A stretch of 64,000 bases of DNA from assembly GCF_002150035.1 (NCBI RefSeq), contig NZ_NETS01000010.1, forward strand, positions 434,001 to 498,000, given 5' to 3'. Each line of letters opens with the position of its first letter. Within the stretch, counting starts at the first letter, position 1. The position numbers and the translations under genes are program-made. This DNA is from Leptospira venezuelensis (GTDB lineage: Bacteria; Spirochaetota; Leptospiria; Leptospirales; Leptospiraceae). The notes beneath the pieces were generated by a model, which did no database searches, was not told the origin of the DNA, and saw nothing but the letters and a program-made list of their open reading frames with translations. Below are positions 54,154 through 64,000 of this stretch, piece by piece.

Positions 54154-56178
54154 TTAGAATTCTGGAGAAACGAACTTGGCTTGGCCGGCACGAGGACGGA
54201 TCACAAATCTATATTTGCGTTTCGCGATTTGTTCCGGGTTATACCAACGAACTTGGTAAACTGCCATTCCTTTTCCGGAGTTAGAAGTTTTTCTGACTTC
54301 TATATCAACTCCCTTATCGTCTACTGGCTCTCCTTCATGTGTTAATTCTTTCCAATCAGAAGTGCCTTCTTTGTATTCAATTGAAACCAAAGATTCATGT
54401 AGGGAAATTTCAGAACGACCTACATCTTTATAACGGAAGACCCAATGTTTTTCCAGGTTTTCTTCTGCTAAGATTAGCTCGGGAGAATCTACCAATTCTC
54501 TTACACCTTCTGATTTTTCAGTTTCGGGAAAACGATCGGAGCGATCCAATTCGTAATTCCAAGATGCAGGGAAAGATTCTTTTCCTCCAGAAGCAGGAAG
54601 ATTTTTGGTCAGGTCAGCAAGATGCGCCTGCAAGAACGGTTGGGTACCTGGTCCATAAAGAGTATGGCCACCTTCATAATGTTGGCGCGTATATTCTTCA
54701 GGCGTAGTTACATAACCGAAGTATCCATTTGCACAACTGATCACGGATGCATTTTTGATCGGTTGAGAACTGGATTTTAATGCTTCGTCCACGAATCTTT
54801 TTCCGGACTCTTTAGTAACTTCGAAAGGAACCGGAAGAAGAAGTGTATCTGCGATTTTCACAGATTGCAAAAGAAGTTTATGAGGAAATTTGGATTTAGG
54901 AAGAACGATAGGTTGCAGATATTTAAAACCTACTATTCTTTTATGACCTTGGCAACCGCCTGTCAAAAACCAACGAGGCCAACCTTCTGCAAAGAATGGA
55001 AGCCAGTTCAGAACTGGAGTAAGTCCGTCTTCTGCTCCACCTGTTAATGCAGTTCCTACATAAGGACGATCGCAAACTTCTGCATCACCTATCTTTTGGT
55101 TTTCATAGAGATCCACTTCTCTTGTATTAAAAGAAAGGTTTGCATCCGTGCTTAAAGAATTTTGCAGGGAATCGAAAAGTCTTGCAGCTTCTGCTCCAAT
55201 TGCTTCTCCAATCCTTCTGGATTCGATGAATCCTTGCATGTCTTCACGATAATCAGGAGAGTTATCTCCGTGAGTGGAATTGTTTAGTGCATGGATCGGA
55301 TCCCAGCTTGGTTTAAAATCTTTACGGATCTTCTTCTCTAAAATTCTAGTTGGATAAGCAAACACGTCTGCATTCGCTACATCATTTGAATCAGGTACGG
55401 TAGTTCCGTGAACTGAGAATGTAGAGAATGCTCCAAGAGGCTTGTATCTTCCGTCTTTGTCTTGTGCATCAATACGTATCATTACTAGATCAGGATTGAT
55501 TGCTTGGTATTGGATTTCCGGTTTTAATTCTTCGAATCCGGAGTTTTTATTAGCACGATATGCATCTAAGGACCTGTTTCTGGTAAGTCCCCAAATAGCA
55601 GTTTTTCCTGAAGCGATCTTAGCAGGTTTTGCGGACTTGTAAGCTTCTTCTACTCCGCTAGTCAAACGATCCAATACGAAATCAGTCCAGCCCTTATCGA
55701 ATCCAGGTTTGTTAGAAGCAAACTCGTTGTAAAAATTATTATCGTAGAAGTTAGCAGGAGCCGAGTGAGTGTGAGTTCCAGCGAATACGATCCCACCAAA
55801 GGAAATATCCGTCTTGGATGCCAAACGTTCTGCAAGCAAGTGATGGATCAAAAGAGATCCGGACAAAAGATCACTTTGGATAAGAACTACAGGTTCATTT
55901 GCATCTTTTTTAATATAGAAAATTCTAGCGTAAAGACGAGTACGGAAACCTTTTTCGGTTTCAGCCATTTTAGAATAACCTGCTAGAGGTAAACCAGGAG
56001 GAGGAGTTAAATCCACTTTCGAAATTCCAGCAACCAGACCTCTGGTTTTGGAAGCGACTTCCGGTTTTTTATACGCGATCTTATACTCAGCGACGGTTCC
56101 GCAAGATAAAGCGGAAAAGATCAGAAGGATCGAAACTAGATACGGTTGTATTTTCTTCACAATTTGATTCGGGTTCAT
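54154..56178 (-). CDS. Neutral ceramidase family lipoprotein
   Basis: Exported lipoprotein of 674 residues with lipid Cys 26 (IFSALSCGT). It matches neutral ceramidase: VAGISKVDLTPPPGLPLAGYS at the start, GTHTHSAPANFYDN (zinc His pair), FSVHGTTVPDSND, the nucleophile segment THGDNSPDYRED with Ser 307 in place, and the late GYVTTPEEYTRQHYEGGHTLYGP. The C-terminal beta-sandwich domain is present. It is the paralogue of the gene at 14098-16125, which has Thr at the nucleophile site. Attached to the cell surface or periplasm by lipid, it could act on host or environmental ceramides. Confidence 0.94.
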   Translation of the reverse strand: MNPNQIVKKIQPYLVSILLIFSALSCGTVAEYKIAYKKPEVASKTRGLVAGISKVDLTPPPGLPLAGYSKMAETEKGFRTRLYARIFYIKKDANEPVVLIQSDLLSGSLLIHHLLAERLASKTDISFGGIVFAGTHTHSAPANFYDNNFYNEFASNKPGFDKGWTDFVLDRLTSGVEEAYKSAKPAKIASGKTAIWGLTRNRSLDAYRANKNSGFEELKPEIQYQAINPDLVMIRIDAQDKDGRYKPLGAFSTFSVHGTTVPDSNDVANADVFAYPTRILEKKIRKDFKPSWDPIHALNNSTHGDNSPDYREDMQGFIESRRIGEAIGAEAARLFDSLQNSLSTDANLSFNTREVDLYENQKIGDAEVCDRPYVGTALTGGAEDGLTPVLNWLPFFAEGWPRWFLTGGCQGHKRIVGFKYLQPIVLPKSKFPHKLLLQSVKIADTLLLPVPFEVTKESGKRFVDEALKSSSQPIKNASVISCANGYFGYVTTPEEYTRQHYEGGHTLYGPGTQPFLQAHLADLTKNLPASGGKESFPASWNYELDRSDRFPETEKSEGVRELVDSPELILAEENLEKHWVFRYKDVGRSEISLHESLVSIEYKEGTSDWKELTHEGEPVDDKGVDIEVRKTSNSGKGMAVYQVRWYNPEQIAKRKYRFVIRPRAGQAKFVSPEF

Positions 56179-56318
56179 TCCCCCTCCGGGAATTCTATGG
56201 TTTTTTAGCCTCTACTTGCTATCAGAAGTGTAAGTTCTTAGCAAGAATTTTCGGATAACAGTTATGATATCAATCCGTCTTACAAACCAATTATATTCCC
56301 CAAAAATAGCTCGGATTT

Positions 56319-56347
56319 TTGACCCTCTTATTAGTTTGAGACAAAAT
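56319..56347 (+). promoter_or_regulatory. Candidate sigma-70 promoter of the DUF4442 gene
   Basis: TTGACC and CAAAAT lie 17 bases apart, 26 bases before the ATG at 56373. The -35 box matches well; the -10 box is weaker. An inverted repeat (CTTGCTA/TAGCAAG) lies further upstream in the gap shared with the ceramidase gene. Confidence 0.4.
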
Positions 56348-56372
56348 AAGAAATGCAGATAGGAAATCTTCT

Positions 56373-56840
56373 ATGTCCCGACCGGGCTTTTTACAAAGAC
56401 TTAAATTTCATTTTTTCAATTTCTATCCACCCTACTTCGGAGCGGGTATCAAGGTGAGGGCTTTAAACAAAGACAGGACCTTATTCTCCACCACAATGAA
56501 ACTCACATCTTTTAATAAGAATTATGTGGGAACACAATTCGGAGGATCTCTCTACTCCATGTGCGATCCATTTTATATGCTGATCCTAATGGAACATCTA
56601 GGGTCCGGATATTTGGTTTGGGACAAAGCAGCTACGATAAGATTTATCAAACCAGGAGAAGGTACCGTAAGAGCAGAGTTCCATATCCCTAAGGAAAAAA
56701 TCCAAGAGATCAAAGAAGAAACAGATCGCAAAAGAAAAATGGACGTTACCTTCACAGCTCAAGTTGTTGATGTAAAAACAGGTAAGGTTGTGGCAGAAGT
56801 AGACAAAGTAATCTATGTCAGAAAAAAATTGAAAGAGTAA
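56373..56840 (+). CDS. DUF4442 / hotdog-fold thioesterase-like protein
   Basis: Protein of 155 residues. It has the PaaI-like hotdog pattern of DUF4442: FHFFNFYPPYFGAGIKVRAL, MKLTSFNKNYVGTQFGGSLYSMCDPFYMLILM, and GYLVWDKAATIRFIKPG. The GGSLYSMCDPF segment is where hotdog thioesterases place catalytic and binding residues. It might hydrolyse acyl-CoA, but DUF4442 activity is not well established. Single gene, before the glycine-cleavage operon. Confidence 0.82.
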   Translation: MSRPGFLQRLKFHFFNFYPPYFGAGIKVRALNKDRTLFSTTMKLTSFNKNYVGTQFGGSLYSMCDPFYMLILMEHLGSGYLVWDKAATIRFIKPGEGTVRAEFHIPKEKIQEIKEETDRKRKMDVTFTAQVVDVKTGKVVAEVDKVIYVRKKLKE

Positions 56841-56872
56841 GATCCGAAAGTTTACCGCCCAAATTTCGTCAG

Positions 56873-56939
56873 AAGGACTTTGTTGGAGTTCCTACATCCC
56901 CTGGAACCTTCGTCTCGAATCATTCTAAAGAAAGTCCTT
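56873..56939 (+). repeat. Inverted repeat in the gcvT upstream region
   Basis: AAGGACTTT and AAAGTCCTT form a perfect 9-bp pair separated by 49 bases, followed by AAATCTTTTTT. It may be a terminator-like or leader structure before gcvT. It does not show the conserved glycine riboswitch sequence blocks. Confidence 0.45.
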
Positions 56940-57011
56940 TAAATCTTTTTTCAGGGGGCCTAAAATTGTTTTTCCCTAGGGACTACGATGAAATGATGGC
57001 CCCAAACGCTT

Positions 57012-58124
57012 ATGTCCCAATGGAAAACCACACCTCTGCATGAGGAGCATAAACTTTTAGGTGCTAAGATGATCCCTTTCGGCGGTTGGGACATGCCTGT
57101 TCAATATTCAGGAATCATCGCAGAGCACACTGCGACCAGAGAGGCTGCCGGCCTATTCGATGTTTCTCATATGGGAGAAATTTTTGTCGAAGGCCAAGCA
57201 GATATCATACTCGGTTTCCTCGAATCAGTTACCTGCAATTCTGTTTCTTCCTTAACAAATGGACAAGTGCAGTATAACGCAATCATCAATGAGAATGGCG
57301 GACTGGTAGACGATATCACTCTCTATAAGTTCAACGATCAGAAATATATGATCTGTGCGAACGCTTCCAATGTGGATTCAGTTTACGAGTATCTTAAAAA
57401 ATATGTTCCAAGTTCTGTAAAATTAGAGAATCAAAGTGCCTCTTGGCATCAAATTGCTATCCAAGGTCCAAAAGCGGATTCTATTCTTTCTTCTTATTTT
57501 AAATCGGATCTAAGCCATATCGGATATTATAAATTCGTGTTATTCCCTTTTTCAGGAGAGGAGATCATTCTTTCCAGGACTGGTTATACTGGAGAAGACG
57601 GATTCGAAATTTACAGCTCTAATACCACAGGTGTAAAAATTTGGAAGGAACTACTAGAGTTTGGAAAAAACCAAGGACTTCTTCCTGTAGGCTTAGGTGC
57701 AAGAGACACACTCAGGATCGAAGCAAAATATCCTCTTTATGGTCATGAGTTGGACGAAAACAGAAGTCCAAATCAATCCGGGATAGGCTGGATCGTAAAA
57801 GAAAAGAAAACTCCTTATCCAAAATACGAACAAATTATCTCCGAAAAAAAAGAAGGGCCTAAAAGAAAGATCGTGGCCTTCGAACTGCAAGAAGCAGGAG
57901 TTCCTAGAGAAAATATGCCTGTATTAGATTCGAACGGCAAAAATATCGGGATCACAACTTCTGGTACCTTCTCCCCTTCCTTAAAAAAAGGAATAGGGCT
58001 GGCTCTCGTGGATTCAGAAAAGATCCAACATGGAGAATCGATCCAAATCGAGATCAGAGGACAGGCAAAGTCCGCAATTATATTCACCCAATCTTTCATT
58101 CCGGGAAGCATTCGGAAAAATTAA
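57012..58124 (+). CDS. gcvT: Aminomethyltransferase (glycine cleavage T protein)
   Basis: T protein of 370 residues. It moves the aminomethyl carbon from lipoyl-H protein to tetrahydrofolate, releasing ammonia. Motifs: PFGGWDMPVQYSGIIAEHTA, GLFDVSHMGEI, FNDQKYMICANASNVD, LSRTGYTGEDGFEIY (folate region) and GLGARDTLRIEAKYPLYGHE. ATG 57012 has no strong ribosome site; a two-codon frame (ATG AAA TGA at 56988) lies just upstream. First gene of gcvT-gcvH-gcvP, with 15 bases to gcvH. Confidence 0.96.
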   Translation: MSQWKTTPLHEEHKLLGAKMIPFGGWDMPVQYSGIIAEHTATREAAGLFDVSHMGEIFVEGQADIILGFLESVTCNSVSSLTNGQVQYNAIINENGGLVDDITLYKFNDQKYMICANASNVDSVYEYLKKYVPSSVKLENQSASWHQIAIQGPKADSILSSYFKSDLSHIGYYKFVLFPFSGEEIILSRTGYTGEDGFEIYSSNTTGVKIWKELLEFGKNQGLLPVGLGARDTLRIEAKYPLYGHELDENRSPNQSGIGWIVKEKKTPYPKYEQIISEKKEGPKRKIVAFELQEAGVPRENMPVLDSNGKNIGITTSGTFSPSLKKGIGLALVDSEKIQHGESIQIEIRGQAKSAIIFTQSFIPGSIRKN

Positions 58125-58139
58125 ACTAAGGATTTTCAA

Positions 58140-58532
58140 ATGGCAGTAACTAACGCACCTCCGGGCTATAAGTTCACAGAAAAACATGAATGGGTAAAGG
58201 TAGAAGGCGATACCGCATTGATCGGGATCTCTGACTATGCTCAAGCGGCACTCGGAGACATCGTTTTTGTGGACCTTCCTAAAGTAGGAAAATCTATCAA
58301 ACAACTAGATACATTCGGAACGATAGAATCTGTAAAAGCAGCAGAAGATTTATACGCTCCAATCAGCGGAGAAGTAGTCGAAGTTAATGGAAACCTTTCC
58401 AAAAACCCAGCTGCAGTGAATTCAGATCCTTTCGGATCTTGGATGATCAGAGTTAAAGGGATCAATTCTTCAGAATTGGAGAAATTATTAGATCCCGAAT
58501 CTTACAGAGAATTAGTAAGCAAACTGGATTAG
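58140..58532 (+). CDS. gcvH: Glycine cleavage system H protein
   Basis: Lipoyl carrier of 130 residues. The lipoylated Lys is in IESVKAAEDLYAP (usual ESVKAAS/E-D motif), after GYKFTEKHEWVKVEGDTA and GDIVFVDLP. It shuttles the aminomethyl group between P, T and L proteins. Nine bases separate it from gcvP. Normal length. Confidence 0.97.
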   Translation: MAVTNAPPGYKFTEKHEWVKVEGDTALIGISDYAQAALGDIVFVDLPKVGKSIKQLDTFGTIESVKAAEDLYAPISGEVVEVNGNLSKNPAAVNSDPFGSWMIRVKGINSSELEKLLDPESYRELVSKLD

Positions 58533-58541
58533 GAAAATAGA

Positions 58542-61430
<2,889 letters not shown>

Positions 61431-61455
61431 TTTTTTCTAAATATCAGAAGATAAT

Positions 61456-61488
61456 AAAAAAGACCGGGGCAAACGCTCCGGTCTTTTT
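61456..61488. terminator. Bidirectional terminator after gcvP
   Basis: AAAAAGACCGG and CCGGTCTTTTT form an 11-bp stem with T runs on both strands, between gcvP and the convergent K/D-rich protein gene. Confidence 0.9.
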
Positions 61489-61513
61489 ATTTTAAAAAGA
61501 ACGAAATTAGAAA

Positions 61514-62062
61514 TTAATCATCTTTCTTTTTCTTTTTAGATTTTTTAGACTTCTTGGAGTCGTCGTCATCATCTTTGTCTTTTTTAGATTTCTTTGACTT
61601 TTTAGATTTTTTGGAATCTCCATCATCGTCTTCGTCCTTATCCTTCTTGGATTTTTTGGACTTCTTAGAATCAGAGTCGTCGTCATCTTTATCTTTTTTG
61701 GATTTCTTGGATTCCTTATCGTCATCCTCATCCTTATCTTTCTTAGCCTTTTTCTTTTTCTTAGGCTCGTCTTTATCATCGTCTTCGTCTTTATCTTTAG
61801 ATTTCTTAGTCTTAGATTTTTTAGAAGAATCTTCAGAATCGGAAGCCTTTCCAGGTTTAGCCCTGCAATAAGCGTTTACATTTGTTCCGTCTTGTTTGCT
61901 ATAACCGGAAACCCAAGTACAATCTGAATCAGATTCACATTGACCTTTAGATAAGCCCTGGCATTGGGATTCTGCAGAAAGAGAAGTCCCACTTAAAATA
62001 AGCAGACCTGCAAATAGAATACTAGTTATGAATTTTAAAAGATATATCGGCTTACGATACAT
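61514..62062 (-). CDS. Secreted protein with Cys module and Lys/Asp/Ser repeat tail
   Basis: Protein of 182 residues with a signal peptide (cleavage near SLSAES). A short Cys-containing module follows (about 32-70: CQGLSKGQCESDSDCTWVSG and AYCRAK), a pattern seen in small extracellular modules. The remaining 110 residues are almost only Lys, Asp, Ser and Glu in imperfect repeats of KKSKKSKKDKDEDDD type. The tail has no fixed structure and alternates positive and negative blocks. The DNA shows repeated units, so length may vary between strains. Function unknown; surface or mineral/DNA binding would be guesses. Confidence 0.82.
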   Translation of the reverse strand: MYRKPIYLLKFITSILFAGLLILSGTSLSAESQCQGLSKGQCESDSDCTWVSGYSKQDGTNVNAYCRAKPGKASDSEDSSKKSKTKKSKDKDEDDDKDEPKKKKKAKKDKDEDDDKESKKSKKDKDDDDSDSKKSKKSKKDKDEDDDGDSKKSKKSKKSKKDKDDDDDSKKSKKSKKKKKDD

Positions 62063-62164
62063 TCTATCGACTCCTAAATCGAATGGTTCGACAAGGATCT
62101 ATATCGAAAAAGAATTTGCGATCTGAAATATTCCTATATTTCAAAAAAATTATATTAGAATCGT

Positions 62165-62202
62165 TTTAAAAAGGTGGGTCGGGAGGGGAATTCCTCCCGA
62201 CC
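62165..62202 (-). terminator. Rho-independent terminator of the small RNA unit
   Basis: On the minus strand GGTCGGGAGG pairs with CCTCCCGACC around a six-base loop and is followed by CCACCTTTTT. It ends the short transcript that starts near 62313. Confidence 0.85.
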
Positions 62203-62313
62203 AAACACAGTCAGGAATCAACCGCCATAGTACATCAACTGGAACCCGCATATAGGATTTAAAATGCCCATCTAATCTAACATTAACTCCCCGGGTCCAT
62301 ACCTTAAGAGCGG
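62165..62313 (-). ncRNA. Candidate small structured RNA (or 17-codon mRNA)
   Basis: A predicted transcript of about 150 bases has a near-consensus promoter upstream and a strong intrinsic terminator at its end. It can fold with ACCGC (62314-62310) pairing GCGGU (62225-62221), and inside that GGACCC (62298-62293) pairing GGGUUCC (62247-62241). It carries a 17-codon frame (62218-62271, MGILNPICGFQLMYYGG) whose ATG directly follows a stop codon of a four-codon frame (ATG at 62283) that lies after GGGGAG. It does not look like 6S, SRP, tmRNA or RNase P RNA. It may be a regulatory RNA or a peptide gene. The longer frame 62150-62371 overlaps the promoter and is not a gene. Confidence 0.55.
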
Positions 62314-62318
62314 TCCGC

Positions 62319-62347
62319 ATTCTACTATCGAGTCTGCAAATCGTCAA
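62319..62347 (-). promoter_or_regulatory. Near-consensus sigma-70 promoter of the small RNA unit
   Basis: On the minus strand TTGACG (62347-62342), a 17-base spacer and TAGAAT (62324-62319) match the consensus at five of six bases in each box. The bases before the -35 box are AT-rich, like an UP element. Expected start of transcription is near 62312-62314. Confidence 0.65.
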
Positions 62348-62629
62348 GCTCACAAAATGAATAAGATGCAAATTTTGGAAAAAAATTTCATTTGGAAATA
62401 TCTTTTTTCGAACACTCGATATTCCATGAATCGTATTATAGGATCATATTCACTATTTGTAATGATCTTTAAATAGATCGGCCGTATTCCAAACTTTATA
62501 CTGATTGTTCAGATTTTGGTCGATGCAGAATAATCAGGACCAATAAGCCCCTATCTCAGATCTGAAATCTATCAAAAGGCCAAGTTAGGAATTTGAGTTT
62601 AAGTTTTAGGAGAAAATGCGGGAAGAAAT

Positions 62630-62657
62630 AAAAAAGGCCGGAGGTTAATCCGGCCTT
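62630..62657 (-). terminator. Rho-independent terminator of 5S rRNA
   Basis: On the minus strand AAGGCCGG pairs with CCGGCCTT and is followed by TTTTTTATTT, about 15-20 bases after the 5S 3' end. Confidence 0.85.
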
Positions 62658-62671
62658 ATATGATTACAGTA

Positions 62672-62793
<122 letters not shown>

Positions 62794-62802
62794 TCTATAA
62801 CC

Positions 62803-62830
62803 AGTATTCCCGGCCGACCTCGGAAGTCTA
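62803..62830 (-). promoter_or_regulatory. Candidate promoter of the 5S rRNA gene
   Basis: On the minus strand TAGACT (62830-62825), a 16-base spacer and AATACT (62808-62803) resemble rRNA-type promoters. The start would fall just before the mature 5S end. Match is four of six in each box, so uncertain. Confidence 0.4.
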
Positions 62831-62919
62831 CTTTTTTTCAAAGAAAAAGAAGAAGTTTTTGGAAGTAGAAGGAGCCGATTTTTCCAAATTTCCCAGCTCC
62901 TCCAAATCAGATCCAAGGT

Positions 62920-63564
62920 TCAATATTCCAAAGAAAGTGCTCTCACTTCTTCTTTGGAATATGCATCCGGTTTTTTTAATATTTGGACCAATGCTTTAAA
63001 TTCTCGTGGGAGAAGTTTTCCTGGATGTTTATTAAAATAATATTTGGAAGATCTGTAGATTCCGTTTAAGCCACGACCCCAATACACTAAATTCAAATAA
63101 TATTCTAAAACTCCCCTCTTACCCAATTCTTCATCAAGAGCTTGGGCAATTCGGATCTCTCTTAGTTTGCGTGTTAATGTTTTGTCTCTGGATAAGAATA
63201 ATGTCCTGGCAAGCTGTTGGTCTATTGTGCTTGCCCCTCTTAATCTTCTGAAGAAAAAGACTGCTTGTATGATAGAAGATTGTATATCCGCTAATGAGTA
63301 TCCTCTATGCCTGTAAAATCTATAGTCTTCTACCTCGACCAAATATTCCAAACTGCCAGGTGGTAATTCTTCTAATCTTACCCAGTCGTTTTCGAGTGGG
63401 ACAGACTCTAAGTTTTCTGGTAGATAAACTAATTTGTTCTCTCTGAACAAGATCCTTTTTTCAGGGAAGGTTTGGTAATAAATAAGAAGAAGGAATACTA
63501 ATACCAGAATACTTCTGATCCCAAAGAAAAACCATTTATGGAAGAAATGATTTCCTTCTCTCAT
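62920..63564 (-). CDS. mtgA: Monofunctional peptidoglycan glycosyltransferase (GT51)
   Basis: Membrane-anchored protein of 214 residues that polymerises lipid II into glycan chains. An N-terminal membrane helix (about 15-30) is followed by the GT51 domain: catalytic Glu 79 in VEDYRFYRHRGYS, the box RGASTIDQQLARTLFLSRD (usual GGSTITQQL), RKLREIRIAQALDEEL and VYWGRGLNGIYRSSKYYF. There is no penicillin-binding domain. Its start overlaps the RibD-like gene stop by four bases. The box reads RGAST instead of GGST, a small change. Confidence 0.92.
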   Translation of the reverse strand: MREGNHFFHKWFFFGIRSILVLVFLLLIYYQTFPEKRILFRENKLVYLPENLESVPLENDWVRLEELPPGSLEYLVEVEDYRFYRHRGYSLADIQSSIIQAVFFFRRLRGASTIDQQLARTLFLSRDKTLTRKLREIRIAQALDEELGKRGVLEYYLNLVYWGRGLNGIYRSSKYYFNKHPGKLLPREFKALVQILKKPDAYSKEEVRALSLEY

Positions 63565-64000
63565 TGGACTTCAGGTTTGATCTGCTTATCGTATATTAAA
63601 AATACTTCCTGCTCTAACTGTTCGGAAGATATCAGTTTCCAATCTGCTTGGTCAAAATTATGATATGCGGATTCTCCTCCAGTGATCGAAGGCAATCCGG
63701 ATTGCCCTATAAAGAATGGAACTATTGTAAGATAGAGTCTATCAACGAGTCCTTTTCTGAAAAAAGAATCATTCAGCCTTGGTCCACCTTCTAAAAGTAT
63801 TTTGGAATACCCTCTTTTTTCCAATTCTTTCAGTATGATCTCGGGATCCAGATCCTCTCCCTTTAATGGAACTATCTCTGCAAACTCTAATAATTCGGAT
63901 TTTACCTGGGATTCATTTTTAGAAGTACAGAACAGTAAAGGTTTTATTTTAGAAAAATGGAATACTTTTCTATCAGAAGGGAGTGTCCCAGTTCTAACAA
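63561..64000 (-). CDS. ribD: RibD C-terminal-domain reductase, 5' end cut by window edge
   Basis: The frame stays open to the right edge, so about 146 C-terminal residues are visible. The ending SKILLEGGPRLNDSFFRKGLVDRLYLTIVPFFIG is the conserved end of the RibD C-terminal (dihydrofolate-reductase-like) domain, which reduces the ribosyl group in riboflavin synthesis. Upstream residues (RTGTLPSDRKVFHF) fit the same domain. Whether an N-terminal deaminase domain exists cannot be seen; it may be a stand-alone RibD_C reductase. It overlaps mtgA by four bases, so both are on one mRNA. Confidence 0.85.
   Translation of the reverse strand, partial: VRTGTLPSDRKVFHFSKIKPLLFCTSKNESQVKSELLEFAEIVPLKGEDLDPEIILKELEKRGYSKILLEGGPRLNDSFFRKGLVDRLYLTIVPFFIGQSGLPSITGGESAYHNFDQADWKLISSEQLEQEVFLIYDKQIKPEVQ

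Noticed and set aside
56841..57011. Glycine riboswitch upstream of gcvT
   Set aside because: The conserved aptamer blocks of the glycine riboswitch are not found by eye; only an inverted repeat is seen.
61554..61871. A plus-strand Ser/Leu-rich 105-codon ORF opposite the Lys/Asp repeat protein
   Set aside because: It is the mirror of the repetitive codons of the minus-strand gene, which has a signal peptide and Cys module.
62150..62371. A 73-codon ORF on the minus strand overlapping the small RNA unit
   Set aside because: It begins upstream of the promoter and spans promoter and terminator; it has no family features. The transcript model explains the region better.

Overview
The window looks like a chromosomal segment of a Leptospira species (Spirochaetes). 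The strongest marker is a gene matching the leptospiral flagellar-coiling protein FcpA. Supporting evidence is a tandem pair of DUF1554-type surface lipoproteins, many lipoproteins with relaxed spirochaetal lipoboxes, a small Cys-containing lipoprotein resembling a Leptospira-specific family, and a solitary 5S rRNA gene (Leptospira rRNA genes are dispersed). Base composition is moderately AT-rich, and TTG and GTG starts are common. I cannot place the species. I found no insertion sequence, prophage, CRISPR array, tRNA or attachment site. Gene density is high and the region reads as ordinary core chromosome with lineage-specific insertions.

Layout. 1-8.4 kb holds a truncated unknown gene, three lipoprotein genes (two are DUF1554 paralogues), and an ECF sigma factor/FecR-type cell-surface signalling locus next to a divergent membrane protein that shares a short beta-motif with it. 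8.4-19.3 kb holds DoxX, a small conserved protein, an ABC-F ATPase, a rhodanese, a TetR-hydrolase pair divergent from an acetoacetate-decarboxylase-like gene, a neutral ceramidase, a thiolase, an LLM flavin enzyme and a short-chain dehydrogenase. This part looks like lipid or ketone metabolism. 19.4-28.9 kb holds an O6-alkylguanine-DNA repair protein, dihydroorotase in an operon with a HAMP membrane protein, homoserine dehydrogenase with a STAS protein, separate coaC and coaB genes, and a CNNM/CorC transporter. 29.1-37.9 kb holds a large secreted repeat protein with a degenerate CHAT-like end, gpsA, and a tightly packed metallophosphoesterase - nucleotidyltransferase - zinc ribbon - recG unit.

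38-45.7 kb holds a small lipoprotein, an M15 peptidase, lpxA, an Hpt-like protein, DAHP synthase, a DnaC-like/folK/panB operon and fcpA. 45.9-56.8 kb holds a Baeyer-Villiger-like monooxygenase, an MDR reductase/prenyl synthase/tlyA operon, dienelactone hydrolase, an RlmL-like methyltransferase, a GlcG/HbpS protein, a second neutral ceramidase and a DUF4442 protein. 57-61.4 kb is the complete glycine-cleavage operon gcvT-gcvH-gcvP. 61.5-64 kb holds a secreted Lys/Asp-rich repeat protein, an apparent small structured RNA gene with its own promoter and terminator, the 5S rRNA gene, a monofunctional peptidoglycan glycosyltransferase and a partial RibD C-terminal-domain gene.

The most interesting items are the short transcription unit at about 62165-62347 (strong promoter, foldable RNA, intrinsic terminator, 17-codon reading frame), the metallophosphoesterase-nucleotidyltransferase unit joined to recG, the ceramidase with Thr where the catalytic Ser is expected, the degenerate CHAT-like secreted protein, and the sigma/FecR locus with an extra small ORF. 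None of these could be tested by database search here.
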